Positions 1-6,277 are shown, counted from the stretch's first letter. The stretch is DNA of 7,183 bases from Acidobacteriota bacterium (GCA_027296665.1 JAPUIV010000057.1:1-7183), one strand, 5' to 3'. The notes: a model not told the origin generated them from the letters alone. Numbers and translations are program-made.

Positions 1-1044
1 GATCGCGGATAACCAGAAAACGACCCCGGGAACCGCACCCTTGACGAAGCCGAAGAAAAGCCACAGGCAAGCCAAAAAGCCGTAGAGTGTGAGAATGTAA
101 CCGCCTAATACGAGCCAGGATCTAGGGTTGGGTTTGATCAGAATGTAGAAAAACCTTTCGGGTCGCTTCAAGTCAAAGACCAGCAGGGAAACGGTTAGGC
201 CGGTGAAGATTAGTGCTAAGACAGGGCTGGCGATGTAAAGTAACGATTCACCCTTGTAACCCATACCCAAGAGAATTGCTGCAACCAGTAGAGTGCCCGC
301 ACCGATCGACTTAGTCCAGAGATAGGATGCGATCATCCTCCCCCAAAGAGGTGGGTGCGGTACGTCGTAAACTTCTCGCGCCACGCCCGGGGTGGTTTTG
401 CCTTGCTTCTCCCTTAGTAAAGCGTACAGGTCTTCGCCAGGCTGCTTGTCCGCCCATAGATGGGCGCTTTGGGGCTCCATCTTCGTGGGCTGCAACAAAT
501 CTCCATCGACACCTACGTAAAAGAGCTTCGGCTTTGTTCCCTTCTCTGGCTTACGCACACTCGTTGTTTGTGTCGCTACGATCTTGGCTACCTGACTTGC
601 TGGATCGTCGAGGTCACCTGACATAATTGCTTGGGTAGGGCAGATGATCTCGCAGGAAGGTTTGAGCCCCACCTCCACACGGTGAGCGCAAAAGTTGCAT
701 TTTGCTGCGGTGTTGGCATTGGGATCGATGTAAAGGGCATCGTAAGGACACCCCTGAAGGCAGGCCTTGCATCCGATGCACCGGTCTGGATCGAAATCGA
801 CGATGCCGTCTTTCCTGGTGAACAGGGCCGTTGTCGGGCATATGGCCGTGCAGGGCGCGTTGGCGCAATGGTTGCACCGCAGAACGCTAAAGAAGCGCCG
901 GGAGTTGGGAAACTCCCCCTTTTCAATCGCCTTGACCCAGGTTCGGTTAACTCCCAGGGGAATGTCATGCTCCGCCTTGCAGGCCACCGAGCAGGCATGG
1001 CACCCGATGCATTTTCGATTGTCGATGACGAAACCGTAGGTCAT
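1..1044 (-). CDS. Fused four-cluster [4Fe-4S] ferredoxin / NrfD-type membrane subunit (partial, 3' end off window)
   Basis: Manual translation of the minus strand gives 348 codons with no stop up to the window edge. Residues 1-140 are a DmsB/PsrB/HybA-like ferredoxin with all 16 cluster ligands: C12-C15-C18-C22, C57-C60-C65-C69, C89-C92-C95-C99 and C116-C119-C131-C135. A linker of about 90 residues leads to hydrophobic segments near 243-265, 270-290, 309-329 and 335 onward, typical of the start of an NrfD/PsrC quinone-interacting domain. In this family the ferredoxin passes electrons between a molybdopterin catalytic subunit and the quinone pool. Fusing the two usually separate subunits is the notable point. 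The start is the ATG at 1044, preceded by CAGGG six bases upstream; the frame is open further up, but only to a TGA near 1132. No catalytic subunit is visible; it may lie beyond the left edge. Hand-counted GC of bases 1-540 is about 53%, lower than the rest. The domain call is firm, the electron-transfer substrate unknown. Confidence 0.93.
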   Translation of the reverse strand, partial: MTYGFVIDNRKCIGCHACSVACKAEHDIPLGVNRTWVKAIEKGEFPNSRRFFSVLRCNHCANAPCTAICPTTALFTRKDGIVDFDPDRCIGCKACLQGCPYDALYIDPNANTAAKCNFCAHRVEVGLKPSCEIICPTQAIMSGDLDDPASQVAKIVATQTTSVRKPEKGTKPKLFYVGVDGDLLQPTKMEPQSAHLWADKQPGEDLYALLREKQGKTTPGVAREVYDVPHPPLWGRMIASYLWTKSIGAGTLLVAAILLGMGYKGESLLYIASPVLALIFTGLTVSLLVFDLKRPERFFYILIKPNPRSWLVLGGYILTLYGFLACLWLFFGFVKGAVPGVVFWLSAI

Positions 1045-1076
1045 TCCGCACCCTGCAAGCAGGTAAAGAAGCGAGG

Positions 1077-1085
1077 AGTGTATCA
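1077..1085 (-). promoter_or_regulatory. Possible extended -10 promoter for the ferredoxin-NrfD gene
   Basis: Within the 79-base gap after the c-di-GMP gene, the minus strand reads TGATACACT, an extended -10 pattern (TG-N-TACACT, 4 of 6 matches to TATAAT) about 33 bases upstream of the ATG. No convincing -35 hexamer and no hairpin terminator are seen in the gap. The gene may therefore have its own promoter or be read through from upstream. This is weak evidence. Confidence 0.2.
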
Positions 1086-1123
1086 GAATGTGGAAGATAG
1101 GATGGGTGGAAGAGGTTCGGAGT

Positions 1124-3283
1124 TCAGGACTTCACCTTGGCCTGGCGCTTCTGGGACTGCGGGAAGGAAGAGATGGGAAACTGGGAAAACACTTTCTTTC
1201 CCACCTCTGATCCCTCCAACGGCTTGGAAAACCAGTTCCCCTGGCCAAAATTACAGCCGATTTTTCGCAACTGGGAAATCTGAATATTCGTCTCCACCCC
1301 TTCTGCGATGACCTGCAGGTCGAGGGCATTGGCCAGGCGAATGATCGTTTCGACGATCCGTACGGCCTTTTTCCCCTGCTTGAGCCGGGCTACGAAACTC
1401 TGATCGATTTTCAAGATCTCCACCGGCAAGTTCTGGAGCTGGGAAAGGGAGGAATAGCCGGTGCCGAAATCGTCGATCGCCATTCTGAAACCGGTCTTTT
1501 TCATCCGGGCCAGGAGTTTCCTTGCCTCCTCGGGATCGCTGATGAGGGTGTTCTCGGTGATTTCGAAATAGATCCTTCTGGGATCTTGCCCAAATTTCCG
1601 GATCTCCGCCTGGACATTGGACAGGAATTTCGGATCGAAAAACTGTTTTGGTGAAATATTGATCCCGAATGTCAGCCCTCCGGTCAATGGATTCTCCCGG
1701 CCCCAGGCCCGCATCTGGCGGCAAACTTCGGAGAAGATAGAATGCCCCAGCTCCAGGGCGAGTCCAGATTCCTCCGCCAGGGGAATGAACTCATCCGGCG
1801 GGATCCATCCCCGCTCCTTATGATGCCAGCGCCCGAGAGCCTCGAACCCGACCAGGGCGCCCTTTTCCAGATCGAGAATCGGCTGGTAAGCGACGCGGAT
1901 CTCGCCTCGCTCCACGGCCTGGTGCAGATCGGTCTCCAGCCGGAGAAGATCCTGTACCTTGGCGAGCATCCGCTGGTCGAAGATCTCGAAACGGGCCCGG
2001 CCATTCGCCTTTGCCCTGTACATGGCGGTGTCGGCGTCCCGCAACAGATCGCCCGCCCGTTCGTAGCCGGAAGGACCGAGGACGATTCCGGTACTCAGGG
2101 TGATGAACAGCTTGCGGCCCTCCAGGATCATGGGGTTCCGGAAACTCTCCTCAACCTCCTTGACCACCCTGGTGGCGTCGTGGAGGGAATCGATATCCTC
2201 GAGAAGCACGGTGAATTCATCCCCACCCATCCGGGCCAAAGTCCAGCTGAAACCGGGGCGGTCCCCCCGCACCGATCGACCGCGGTCCCTCACCGGTGAA
2301 TCGGCGCTGAAACGCTCCAAACATTCCTTGATACGTTTTGAAACCATGACCAGGAGTTGGTCGGCTTTCAAGTGCCCCAGGCTGTCATTGACATTCTTGA
2401 ACCGGTCGACGTCGAGAAAAAAGACCGCCAGGCTGTTTCGCGACCCATGCTTCCGGGCCCGGGCGAAGGCGTGGTCCAACCGATCGAGAAACAGGGTGCG
2501 GTTTGGAAGGCTCGTCAATGAATCATGGAGGGCCATGAACATCAACTGCTGTTCCATCTTCTTACGCTCGTCGATATCGGTCTGGGAACCTGCCATCCGG
2601 TAGGGCTTGCCGTCCTCCTTCGACCTTACCGCCATTCCCCTCGCCAGCGTCCACCGGTACGACCCATCCGCGTGCCGGATGCGGTACTCGACCGAGAAAT
2701 TGGAGGTGGCATCGCGCAGATGGCCCTCGATTCGCGCCTTCACCCTTTTCCTATCCTTTGGATGCACCCGGCCCAGCCAATCTTCCGGGCTGGTTCCCAC
2801 TTCATCTTTTCGGTATCCCAGGTTCTGTTTCCAGCGCGGAGAGTAGTACACCTCTTCCTTGACGAGATCCCAATCCCACAATCCGTCGTTTGCGCCCCTC
2901 GCCGCCAGGGCGTATCGCTCTTCGCTCCGGCGCAAGGCGTGGGTGCGCGAATCGACAAGTTCCTCCAGATGAGTTGAATAGAAGAGAACCTTGTCCTGGA
3001 GCCGGCCGGCGATTCCGCCGACCACCCCCAGAAGGAGGGCGAAACCGTCTGAAAAGAAATGGACGGGGGTGACCTCGTGCAATCCCCGGATCAACGTGAA
3101 GCTGAACCGCTCCGGCAGAGCCTGGTACAGGGCGAAGTAATCGACCAGGTAACCGCTCACCGTCAGGGCCAGCCCGAGGAGAAAACCGGCCAGGCTGTAC
3201 TGGAATACCCGGGTCCGCAGAAGCCGGACCGTTCGCCGGGTGAAATTCTGGATCGATGGGGAGAGGAGGGGTAAGGGAATCAA
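1124..3283 (-). CDS. Membrane-anchored PAS-GGDEF-EAL c-di-GMP enzyme
   Basis: A protein of 719 residues from a TTG start. Two membrane helices (about 27-47 and 73-93) flank a short periplasmic loop. A PAS_3-like sensor domain (about 120-241), a GGDEF domain (about 250-440) and an EAL domain (about 450-690) follow. The GGDEF motif (353-357), the FKNVND substrate segment and ADTAMYRAKANGR are intact, so cyclase activity is plausible. The EAL domain keeps E481 (EAL), N542 (NIS), E577 (ITE), D604-D605 (IDDFGTG), K625 (KID), the AEGVET motif (660-665) and Q681, so phosphodiesterase activity is plausible too. No RxxD inhibitory site lies five residues before GGDEF; an Arg-rich insertion (about 326-347) occupies that region. 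An ATG at 3403 would give 759 residues but overlap the upstream gene by 124 bases. The TTG at 3283 has GGGGA five bases upstream and overlaps the upstream TGA as TTGA, which suggests translational coupling. Last gene of a three-gene operon. Confidence 0.92.
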   Translation of the reverse strand: MIPLPLLSPSIQNFTRRTVRLLRTRVFQYSLAGFLLGLALTVSGYLVDYFALYQALPERFSFTLIRGLHEVTPVHFFSDGFALLLGVVGGIAGRLQDKVLFYSTHLEELVDSRTHALRRSEERYALAARGANDGLWDWDLVKEEVYYSPRWKQNLGYRKDEVGTSPEDWLGRVHPKDRKRVKARIEGHLRDATSNFSVEYRIRHADGSYRWTLARGMAVRSKEDGKPYRMAGSQTDIDERKKMEQQLMFMALHDSLTSLPNRTLFLDRLDHAFARARKHGSRNSLAVFFLDVDRFKNVNDSLGHLKADQLLVMVSKRIKECLERFSADSPVRDRGRSVRGDRPGFSWTLARMGGDEFTVLLEDIDSLHDATRVVKEVEESFRNPMILEGRKLFITLSTGIVLGPSGYERAGDLLRDADTAMYRAKANGRARFEIFDQRMLAKVQDLLRLETDLHQAVERGEIRVAYQPILDLEKGALVGFEALGRWHHKERGWIPPDEFIPLAEESGLALELGHSIFSEVCRQMRAWGRENPLTGGLTFGINISPKQFFDPKFLSNVQAEIRKFGQDPRRIYFEITENTLISDPEEARKLLARMKKTGFRMAIDDFGTGYSSLSQLQNLPVEILKIDQSFVARLKQGKKAVRIVETIIRLANALDLQVIAEGVETNIQISQLRKIGCNFGQGNWFSKPLEGSEVGKKVFSQFPISSFPQSQKRQAKVKS

Positions 3284-4440
3284 TTGGATCCCCGAAACGA
3301 ATCCTCTCCCGCCCGGGGTGAGATCGCAGGTTTCCGGGAACGGATCATCGCCATCCAGCCGAACAGTACCGTGGTAAACCCGAGCAGGCCGATGATGAAC
3401 CACCAGTTATTGAAAGGTTCCGGTGGTGGGGGCGGGGAAGCCTTATCCCTAGCCTTCCGCCGGTTCAACGATCTTTCTAAGGCGTCGATCTTGCTGCCCT
3501 GATCCGAGGCAAGCTCGACTCCGGAAAGAATCCGGTTGTAATGCCGGTACCTGGCAACGTTCGCCCGCCAGGACGAGATTTCCTCCTCGGTCGAAGGACT
3601 TTCCGCCGCGATGGCCTCGATGCTCCGATCCAGGAGATCCGAAAAAACGTTTCCGATCGGATCCGAAGGGAATTTTTCCAGATTCGGTGGGGGGGCAGTA
3701 CCCTCCTGAATGAGTGAGGCCATCGCTTCCAGGTGGAGGGTTTCCCGGTCCTGATAGCTTTCCACCTGTTTCCGCAATTTTTCCTGTTCGAGGGCAAGAT
3801 CGAGGGTGCTGCGCTTGACCACATCAAGGCGTGTGCGGAGGGCATTCGCCCTTTCATCCTCGGCGAGAAGACGGGTTACCTCCTCCTTCGCCGCTTCGGT
3901 CAGGCGGGCCATGATTTCCCCGTCCAGAAGTTCATGGATCTCCGCATACTCCCGGGTTCGGAATAGGGCGGCGCGATCCTCCGCCCGCTCCAATTCCTCG
4001 GCGATGGTGCGGTCGACCTCCGTCTGGATCCGGTGGATGGCAGACCGGGCCCAGTGTGCAATCAAGTCCATCGTCTCCAGGCCAGCCGCTGCCGATGGAG
4101 GATCGAGATCCTGGACTCTGCCGGCGACCATGAGATCCAGATGATTCAATACTTCACGAATATTGGACAACCGTTTCCCAAGCTGCGGCAGGACTTGATC
4201 GGAAAAATAGAGATCGGGATCCCATTCCGGAATCGTCGAAATCAGATCTCGCAATTCGCGGAGGGAGGCATCCGTCGATTCGAGTTCCCCCCGGGCCAGA
4301 TGGCGCCTTGCCGAGCCGGCCAACTGGTAAGGGTCAGGTTCCCCGGGGGTCGGCCATGCCGGAACCGTCGCACCGAGAGACAGAAAAAATGCGGCGAGAA
4401 CCAGCTCATGGACAGTTCGGTTGGGTGTTTCCTTCCACAT
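3280..4440 (-). CDS. Periplasmic helical/coiled-coil protein with C-terminal membrane anchor, unknown function
   Basis: 386 residues, not recognised as any named family. The N-terminus has a signal-peptide pattern: W-K-E-containing n-region, then a hydrophobic core ELVLAAFFLSLGATVPAW. The middle (about 45-330) is rich in Glu, Arg, Leu and Ala with heptad-like stretches, so mainly alpha-helical and probably coiled coil. A run SPPPPPEP precedes one membrane helix (about 346-366) and a 20-residue basic tail. This predicts a type I topology with the helical body in the periplasm and the tail in the cytoplasm. There is no cysteine. The start is the ATG at 4440; an ATG at 4521 would put charged residues before the signal core and enlarge the overlap. 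Shine-Dalgarno sequence is weak, but the start lies 35 bases inside the preceding lipoprotein gene, so coupled translation is likely. It may transmit an envelope signal to the c-di-GMP enzyme encoded next; that is inference from context. Confidence 0.8.
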   Translation of the reverse strand: MWKETPNRTVHELVLAAFFLSLGATVPAWPTPGEPDPYQLAGSARRHLARGELESTDASLRELRDLISTIPEWDPDLYFSDQVLPQLGKRLSNIREVLNHLDLMVAGRVQDLDPPSAAAGLETMDLIAHWARSAIHRIQTEVDRTIAEELERAEDRAALFRTREYAEIHELLDGEIMARLTEAAKEEVTRLLAEDERANALRTRLDVVKRSTLDLALEQEKLRKQVESYQDRETLHLEAMASLIQEGTAPPPNLEKFPSDPIGNVFSDLLDRSIEAIAAESPSTEEEISSWRANVARYRHYNRILSGVELASDQGSKIDALERSLNRRKARDKASPPPPPEPFNNWWFIIGLLGFTTVLFGWMAMIRSRKPAISPRAGEDSFRGSN

Positions 4441-4954
4441 CGATGAATACCGTATCGCCTTCCGCCCGGTCGATCCGGACACAGGCAGAATCCGCGGGTC
4501 CAAATCGGGAGATCCGTACATCGGTCAAGGGCGGCGCGTCCGGATCACGGACAAGAGGAATTTCACGAAAAAAAGCAATCGAAGTTCCGGCTTCGGGGGT
4601 CAACTCCCAGACCGACCGGAAACCGTCAGCGACCACATAGAACCGGCCGAAATGGATCAGGAGTTGAATGTTTCGAGTCGCCGCCTGGGTGAGAGGAAGT
4701 TCCTCGGCGGCAAAGATCGGCCCGAGATCGATCTTGCCGAGCAACTGCCGGCCTCCCGTCAACCGGGCAAACCCATCTTTCCCCACGGCCAAGGGGACAC
4801 GAAGAGAATGATGCTCCAGGGTCAGAGTGCTGGAGCCGCGCCCGATCTCCGCCACCGGCCCCGACACCGGCCGGCTACCTCCCAGGCAGGCGGTCAATAG
4901 GGCCGAACTCAGGACCAGGATGACCCCCATCGCTTGTTTCAAGTTTTGGCGCAT
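4406..4954 (-). CDS. Small outer-membrane-type lipoprotein, unknown function
   Basis: 182 residues. A lipoprotein signal peptide is clear: MRQNLKQ n-region, hydrophobic core, and the lipobox LTAC with the lipidated cysteine at position 23. The next residue is Leu, not Asp, which favours outer-membrane sorting. The mature part has no recognisable family. It looks beta-rich with alternating hydrophobic residues, and it carries two more cysteines near the C-terminus (in DSACVR and at QPNCP) that could form a disulfide. The ATG at 4954 has GGA seven bases upstream and begins directly with the basic n-region. The ATG at 4966 is an alternative that adds four residues; the one at 5020 would give an atypically long n-region. 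This is the first gene of the minus-strand operon, and its stop overlaps the start of the next gene. A role as envelope sensor partner of the downstream proteins is inference. Confidence 0.82.
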   Translation of the reverse strand: MRQNLKQAMGVILVLSSALLTACLGGSRPVSGPVAEIGRGSSTLTLEHHSLRVPLAVGKDGFARLTGGRQLLGKIDLGPIFAAEELPLTQAATRNIQLLIHFGRFYVVADGFRSVWELTPEAGTSIAFFREIPLVRDPDAPPLTDVRISRFGPADSACVRIDRAEGDTVFIDVEGNTQPNCP

Positions 4955-4995
4955 CTGGATGTCCATGTAGTCCAAAAATATTCCGGTAAAATGCG

Positions 4996-5003
4996 CCCCC
5001 CCC
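4996..5003. repeat. Homopolymer tract of eight C (eight G on the minus strand)
   Basis: An uninterrupted run of eight C bases lies between the proposed minus-strand promoter and the lipoprotein start, that is, in the predicted 5' untranslated region. Such tracts are slippage-prone. There is no evidence here that its length varies. Confidence 0.95.
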
Positions 5004-5022
5004 ACAACACTTTCCATCATTT

Positions 5023-5050
5023 AACTTATGCCTCGGGGCGGTATTTTCAA
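5023..5050 (-). promoter_or_regulatory. Candidate sigma70-type promoter of the lipoprotein operon
   Basis: On the minus strand TTGAAA (5050-5045, five of six matches to the -35 consensus) is followed after 16 bases by TAAGTT (5028-5023, a weak -10). Transcription would start near 5016, leaving a leader of about 60 bases before the ATG at 4954. The same bases hold a plus-strand TATTTT (5042-5047) that could be a -10 for the divergent gene, so the two promoters may overlap. Inferred from motif only. Confidence 0.35.
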
Positions 5051-5052
5051 TC

Positions 5053-5068
5053 CGGCCCGGCCGGGCCG
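5053..5068. repeat. 16-base perfect palindrome in the divergent promoter region
   Basis: CGGCCCGGCCGGGCCG equals its own reverse complement. It lies just upstream of the candidate minus-strand -35 element and is followed on the plus strand by six A. No T tract follows on either strand, so it is not an intrinsic terminator. A dimeric regulator site or a plus-strand 5'-leader hairpin are the reasonable readings. The binding protein is unknown. Confidence 0.6.
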
Positions 5069-5084
5069 AAAAAACGCTGGAGGC

Positions 5085-5091
5085 AAGGGAG
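5085..5091 (+). promoter_or_regulatory. Strong Shine-Dalgarno sequence of the leader ORF
   Basis: AAGGGAG stands five bases before the ATG at 5097. This ribosome site is at least as good as those of the confirmed genes here and is the main evidence that the short upstream ORF is translated. Confidence 0.5.
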
Positions 5092-5096
5092 TTTAG

Positions 5097-5171
5097 ATGA
5101 CCGGCGCGCGGGAAACTGGTATCATGTCCCGGAAATTACGGATTTGTTGTCTCCTGCAGGGGGGCGCTTAA
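5097..5171 (+). CDS. Putative 24-residue leader peptide with tandem Cys codons
   Basis: ATG at 5097 to TAA at 5169-5171, with the GTG of the PLP enzyme starting at the very next base. The peptide begins MTGARETG and ends RICCLLQGGA. Two adjacent Cys codons (TGT TGT, 5145-5150) lie eight codons before the stop. It has a strong Shine-Dalgarno sequence at good spacing. Leader peptides rich in the end product of the downstream enzyme are the known hallmark of ribosome-stalling attenuation, and polycysteine leaders controlling sulfur genes are established in mycobacteria. Here the downstream gene makes cysteine or consumes homocysteine, so a cysteine-responsive or simple reinitiation role is attractive. 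It could be a chance ORF: it is short, and two Cys codons are a modest signal. Confidence 0.42.
   Translation: MTGARETGIMSRKLRICCLLQGGA
5151..5164 (+). promoter_or_regulatory. Ribosome binding site of the PLP enzyme with adjacent anti-SD stem
   Basis: A run of six G (5159-5164) seven bases before the GTG is the Shine-Dalgarno sequence. CTCC at 5151-5154 can pair with GGGG at 5159-5162 around a TGCA loop, with one G-U pair, and would hide the ribosome site. The stem lies directly after the Cys-Cys codons, so a ribosome on the leader ORF would melt or cover it. Pairing is visible; its use in regulation is inference. Confidence 0.45.
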
Positions 5172-6146
5172 GTGGAAATTCGCGAAAATATCCTGGAAAC
5201 CATCGGCAACACCCCTTTGATCCGGTTGAGCCGGTTCTTCAAGGGTGAGGCGGTCCTGGCGGTTAAGGTCGAGTCGTTCAATCCGGGTTCCAGCGTCAAG
5301 GACCGGATTGGGCTCTCCCTCATCGAGGCAGCGGAACAAGCAGGCAAGCTGAAACCAGGTGGAACCATCGTGGAACCGACCTCCGGGAATACCGGAGTCG
5401 GGTTGGCGATTGTCGCCCTTTTGAGGGGATACAAGCTGGTTTGCACCGCCTCCTCAAAGATCCCCCCGGAAAAAGTCGCACTTCTCGAGGCTTATGGCGC
5501 CGAGGTGATCACCTGCCCCGCGGACGTACCGCCGGAGGACCCGCGTTCTTACTACAAGATGGCGGAAAAGGTCCGTGACGAACGGGGAGCCTTTCTCCCG
5601 AACCAGTACGCCAACCCCGCCAATCCGGATGCGCACTACCGGACCACCGGCCCTGAAATCTGGCGCCAGACCGGGGGCCGGATCACCCACTGGGTAACCA
5701 GCATAGGCACGGGCGGAACGATCAGCGGAACGGCGAAATACCTGAAAGAAAAGAACCGGGATATCCGCGTGATCGGAATCGACATCGAGGGGAGCGTGTT
5801 CGGCTATTACCGTGAGCACGGCACCATGCCTCCCCAGGACCAGATCCATCAGTACCTGGCCGATGGGATCGGTGAGGATTTCATTCCCGCTTGTGTCTGG
5901 TGGGATTACATCGACGAGGTGATCACAGTTTCCGACAAGACCGCCTACCGGACCACCATGGAACTCACCCGAAAAGAAGGAATTTTTTGCGGATCGTCCG
6001 GAGGGGCAGCGGCCGCGGGGGCCCGGCAGATCGCCGAACCCCTTGCCGCCGGGGCCATCGTCGTCACCCTGCTTCCCGACTCGGGCGAGCGGTATCTCTC
6101 CAAACTCAACAATGCCTGGATGCGGGAACGCGGCCTGGTCGAATAA
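5172..6146 (+). CDS. Cystathionine beta-synthase / cysteine synthase-type PLP enzyme
   Basis: 324 residues of the beta-replacement fold-type II PLP family. Seen: the opening TIGNTPLIRL; K43 in NPGSSVKDRIG as the PLP-binding lysine; PTSGNTG (69-75), the substrate/Asn loop; GTGGT (179-183), the phosphate-binding loop; CGSSGG (273-278), supplying the serine that contacts the pyridine nitrogen; and PDSGERYLSK near the C-terminus. Several stretches resemble the catalytic core of cystathionine beta-synthase more than CysK, notably NQYANPANPDAHYRTT, the EGS after IGID, DGIGEDFIP and the terminal WMRERG. No C-terminal CBS (Bateman) pair is present. It either makes cystathionine from serine and homocysteine or cysteine from an activated serine and sulfide; sequence alone does not decide. 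The GTG start is supported by the six-G Shine-Dalgarno and by the correct distance to TIGNTPL. Cytosolic. It follows a candidate Cys-Cys leader ORF and is separated by 137 bases from the regulator gene downstream. Confidence 0.93.
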   Translation: MEIRENILETIGNTPLIRLSRFFKGEAVLAVKVESFNPGSSVKDRIGLSLIEAAEQAGKLKPGGTIVEPTSGNTGVGLAIVALLRGYKLVCTASSKIPPEKVALLEAYGAEVITCPADVPPEDPRSYYKMAEKVRDERGAFLPNQYANPANPDAHYRTTGPEIWRQTGGRITHWVTSIGTGGTISGTAKYLKEKNRDIRVIGIDIEGSVFGYYREHGTMPPQDQIHQYLADGIGEDFIPACVWWDYIDEVITVSDKTAYRTTMELTRKEGIFCGSSGGAAAAGARQIAEPLAAGAIVVTLLPDSGERYLSKLNNAWMRERGLVE

Positions 6147-6181
6147 CGCCGGAACCCGGTCTCAACGAGGGCAGCCTGATC

Positions 6182-6195
6182 GGTACCATGGTACC
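6182..6195. repeat. 14-base perfect palindrome upstream of merR-like gene
   Basis: GGTACCATGGTACC is its own reverse complement and lies 36 bases after the PLP enzyme stop and about 40 bases before the candidate mer-like promoter. No T tract follows, so it is not an intrinsic terminator. An additional regulator site is possible. A shorter palindrome, TCTCGAGA, follows at 6209-6216. Confidence 0.5.
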
Positions 6196-6233
6196 TACCG
6201 TAGTGAACTCTCGAGAATTTGCCTTCCTGAAGG

Positions 6234-6263
6234 TTGATCCCGTACTCTACTACGGAGTACAAG
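6234..6263 (+). promoter_or_regulatory. mer-like operator/promoter with long spacer
   Basis: TTGATC (6234-6239) serves as -35 and TACAAG (6258-6263, four of six matches) as -10, separated by 18 bases. The spacer begins with CCGTACTCTACTACGG, which matches the classical Tn501/Tn21 mer operator core CCGTACATGAGTACGG at both ends and in position relative to the -35. A second dyad, GTACTC-N7-GAGTAC, overlaps it (6242-6260). MerR-family activators are known to act on over-long 19-20 base spacers between -35 and -10; 18 is slightly shorter than classical mer. Transcription would start near 6270, leaving a very short leader before the ATG at 6284. Most likely bound by the regulator encoded just downstream, giving autoregulation of the two-gene operon. 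Confidence 0.7.
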
Positions 6264-6268
6264 GGACC

Positions 6269-6277
6269 GGAGGAGGT
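6269..6277 (+). promoter_or_regulatory. Ribosome binding site that fixes the start of the MerR-type gene
   Basis: GGAGGAGGT lies seven bases before ATG 6284. The reading frame is open far upstream into the PLP gene, but this near-consensus site and the family alignment place the start here. Confidence 0.85.

Noticed and set aside
631..1311. Long plus-strand ORF opposite the ferredoxin gene
   Set aside because: It is the antisense shadow of a minus-strand frame with 16 correctly spaced cluster cysteines, and its translation has no domain-like character.
3284..3403. 40-residue N-terminal extension of the c-di-GMP enzyme (ATG 3403)
   Set aside because: It lies wholly inside the upstream gene, has no membrane or domain features, and the TTG at 3283 has a better ribosome site.
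3423..3438. G-rich stretch as a G-quadruplex or repeat
   Set aside because: It encodes the SPPPPPEP linker of the anchored periplasmic protein on the other strand, which explains the composition.
5053..5074. Intrinsic terminator at the 16-base palindrome
   Set aside because: The hairpin is followed by A on the plus strand and by a mixed sequence on the minus strand, with no T tract in the transcript direction.
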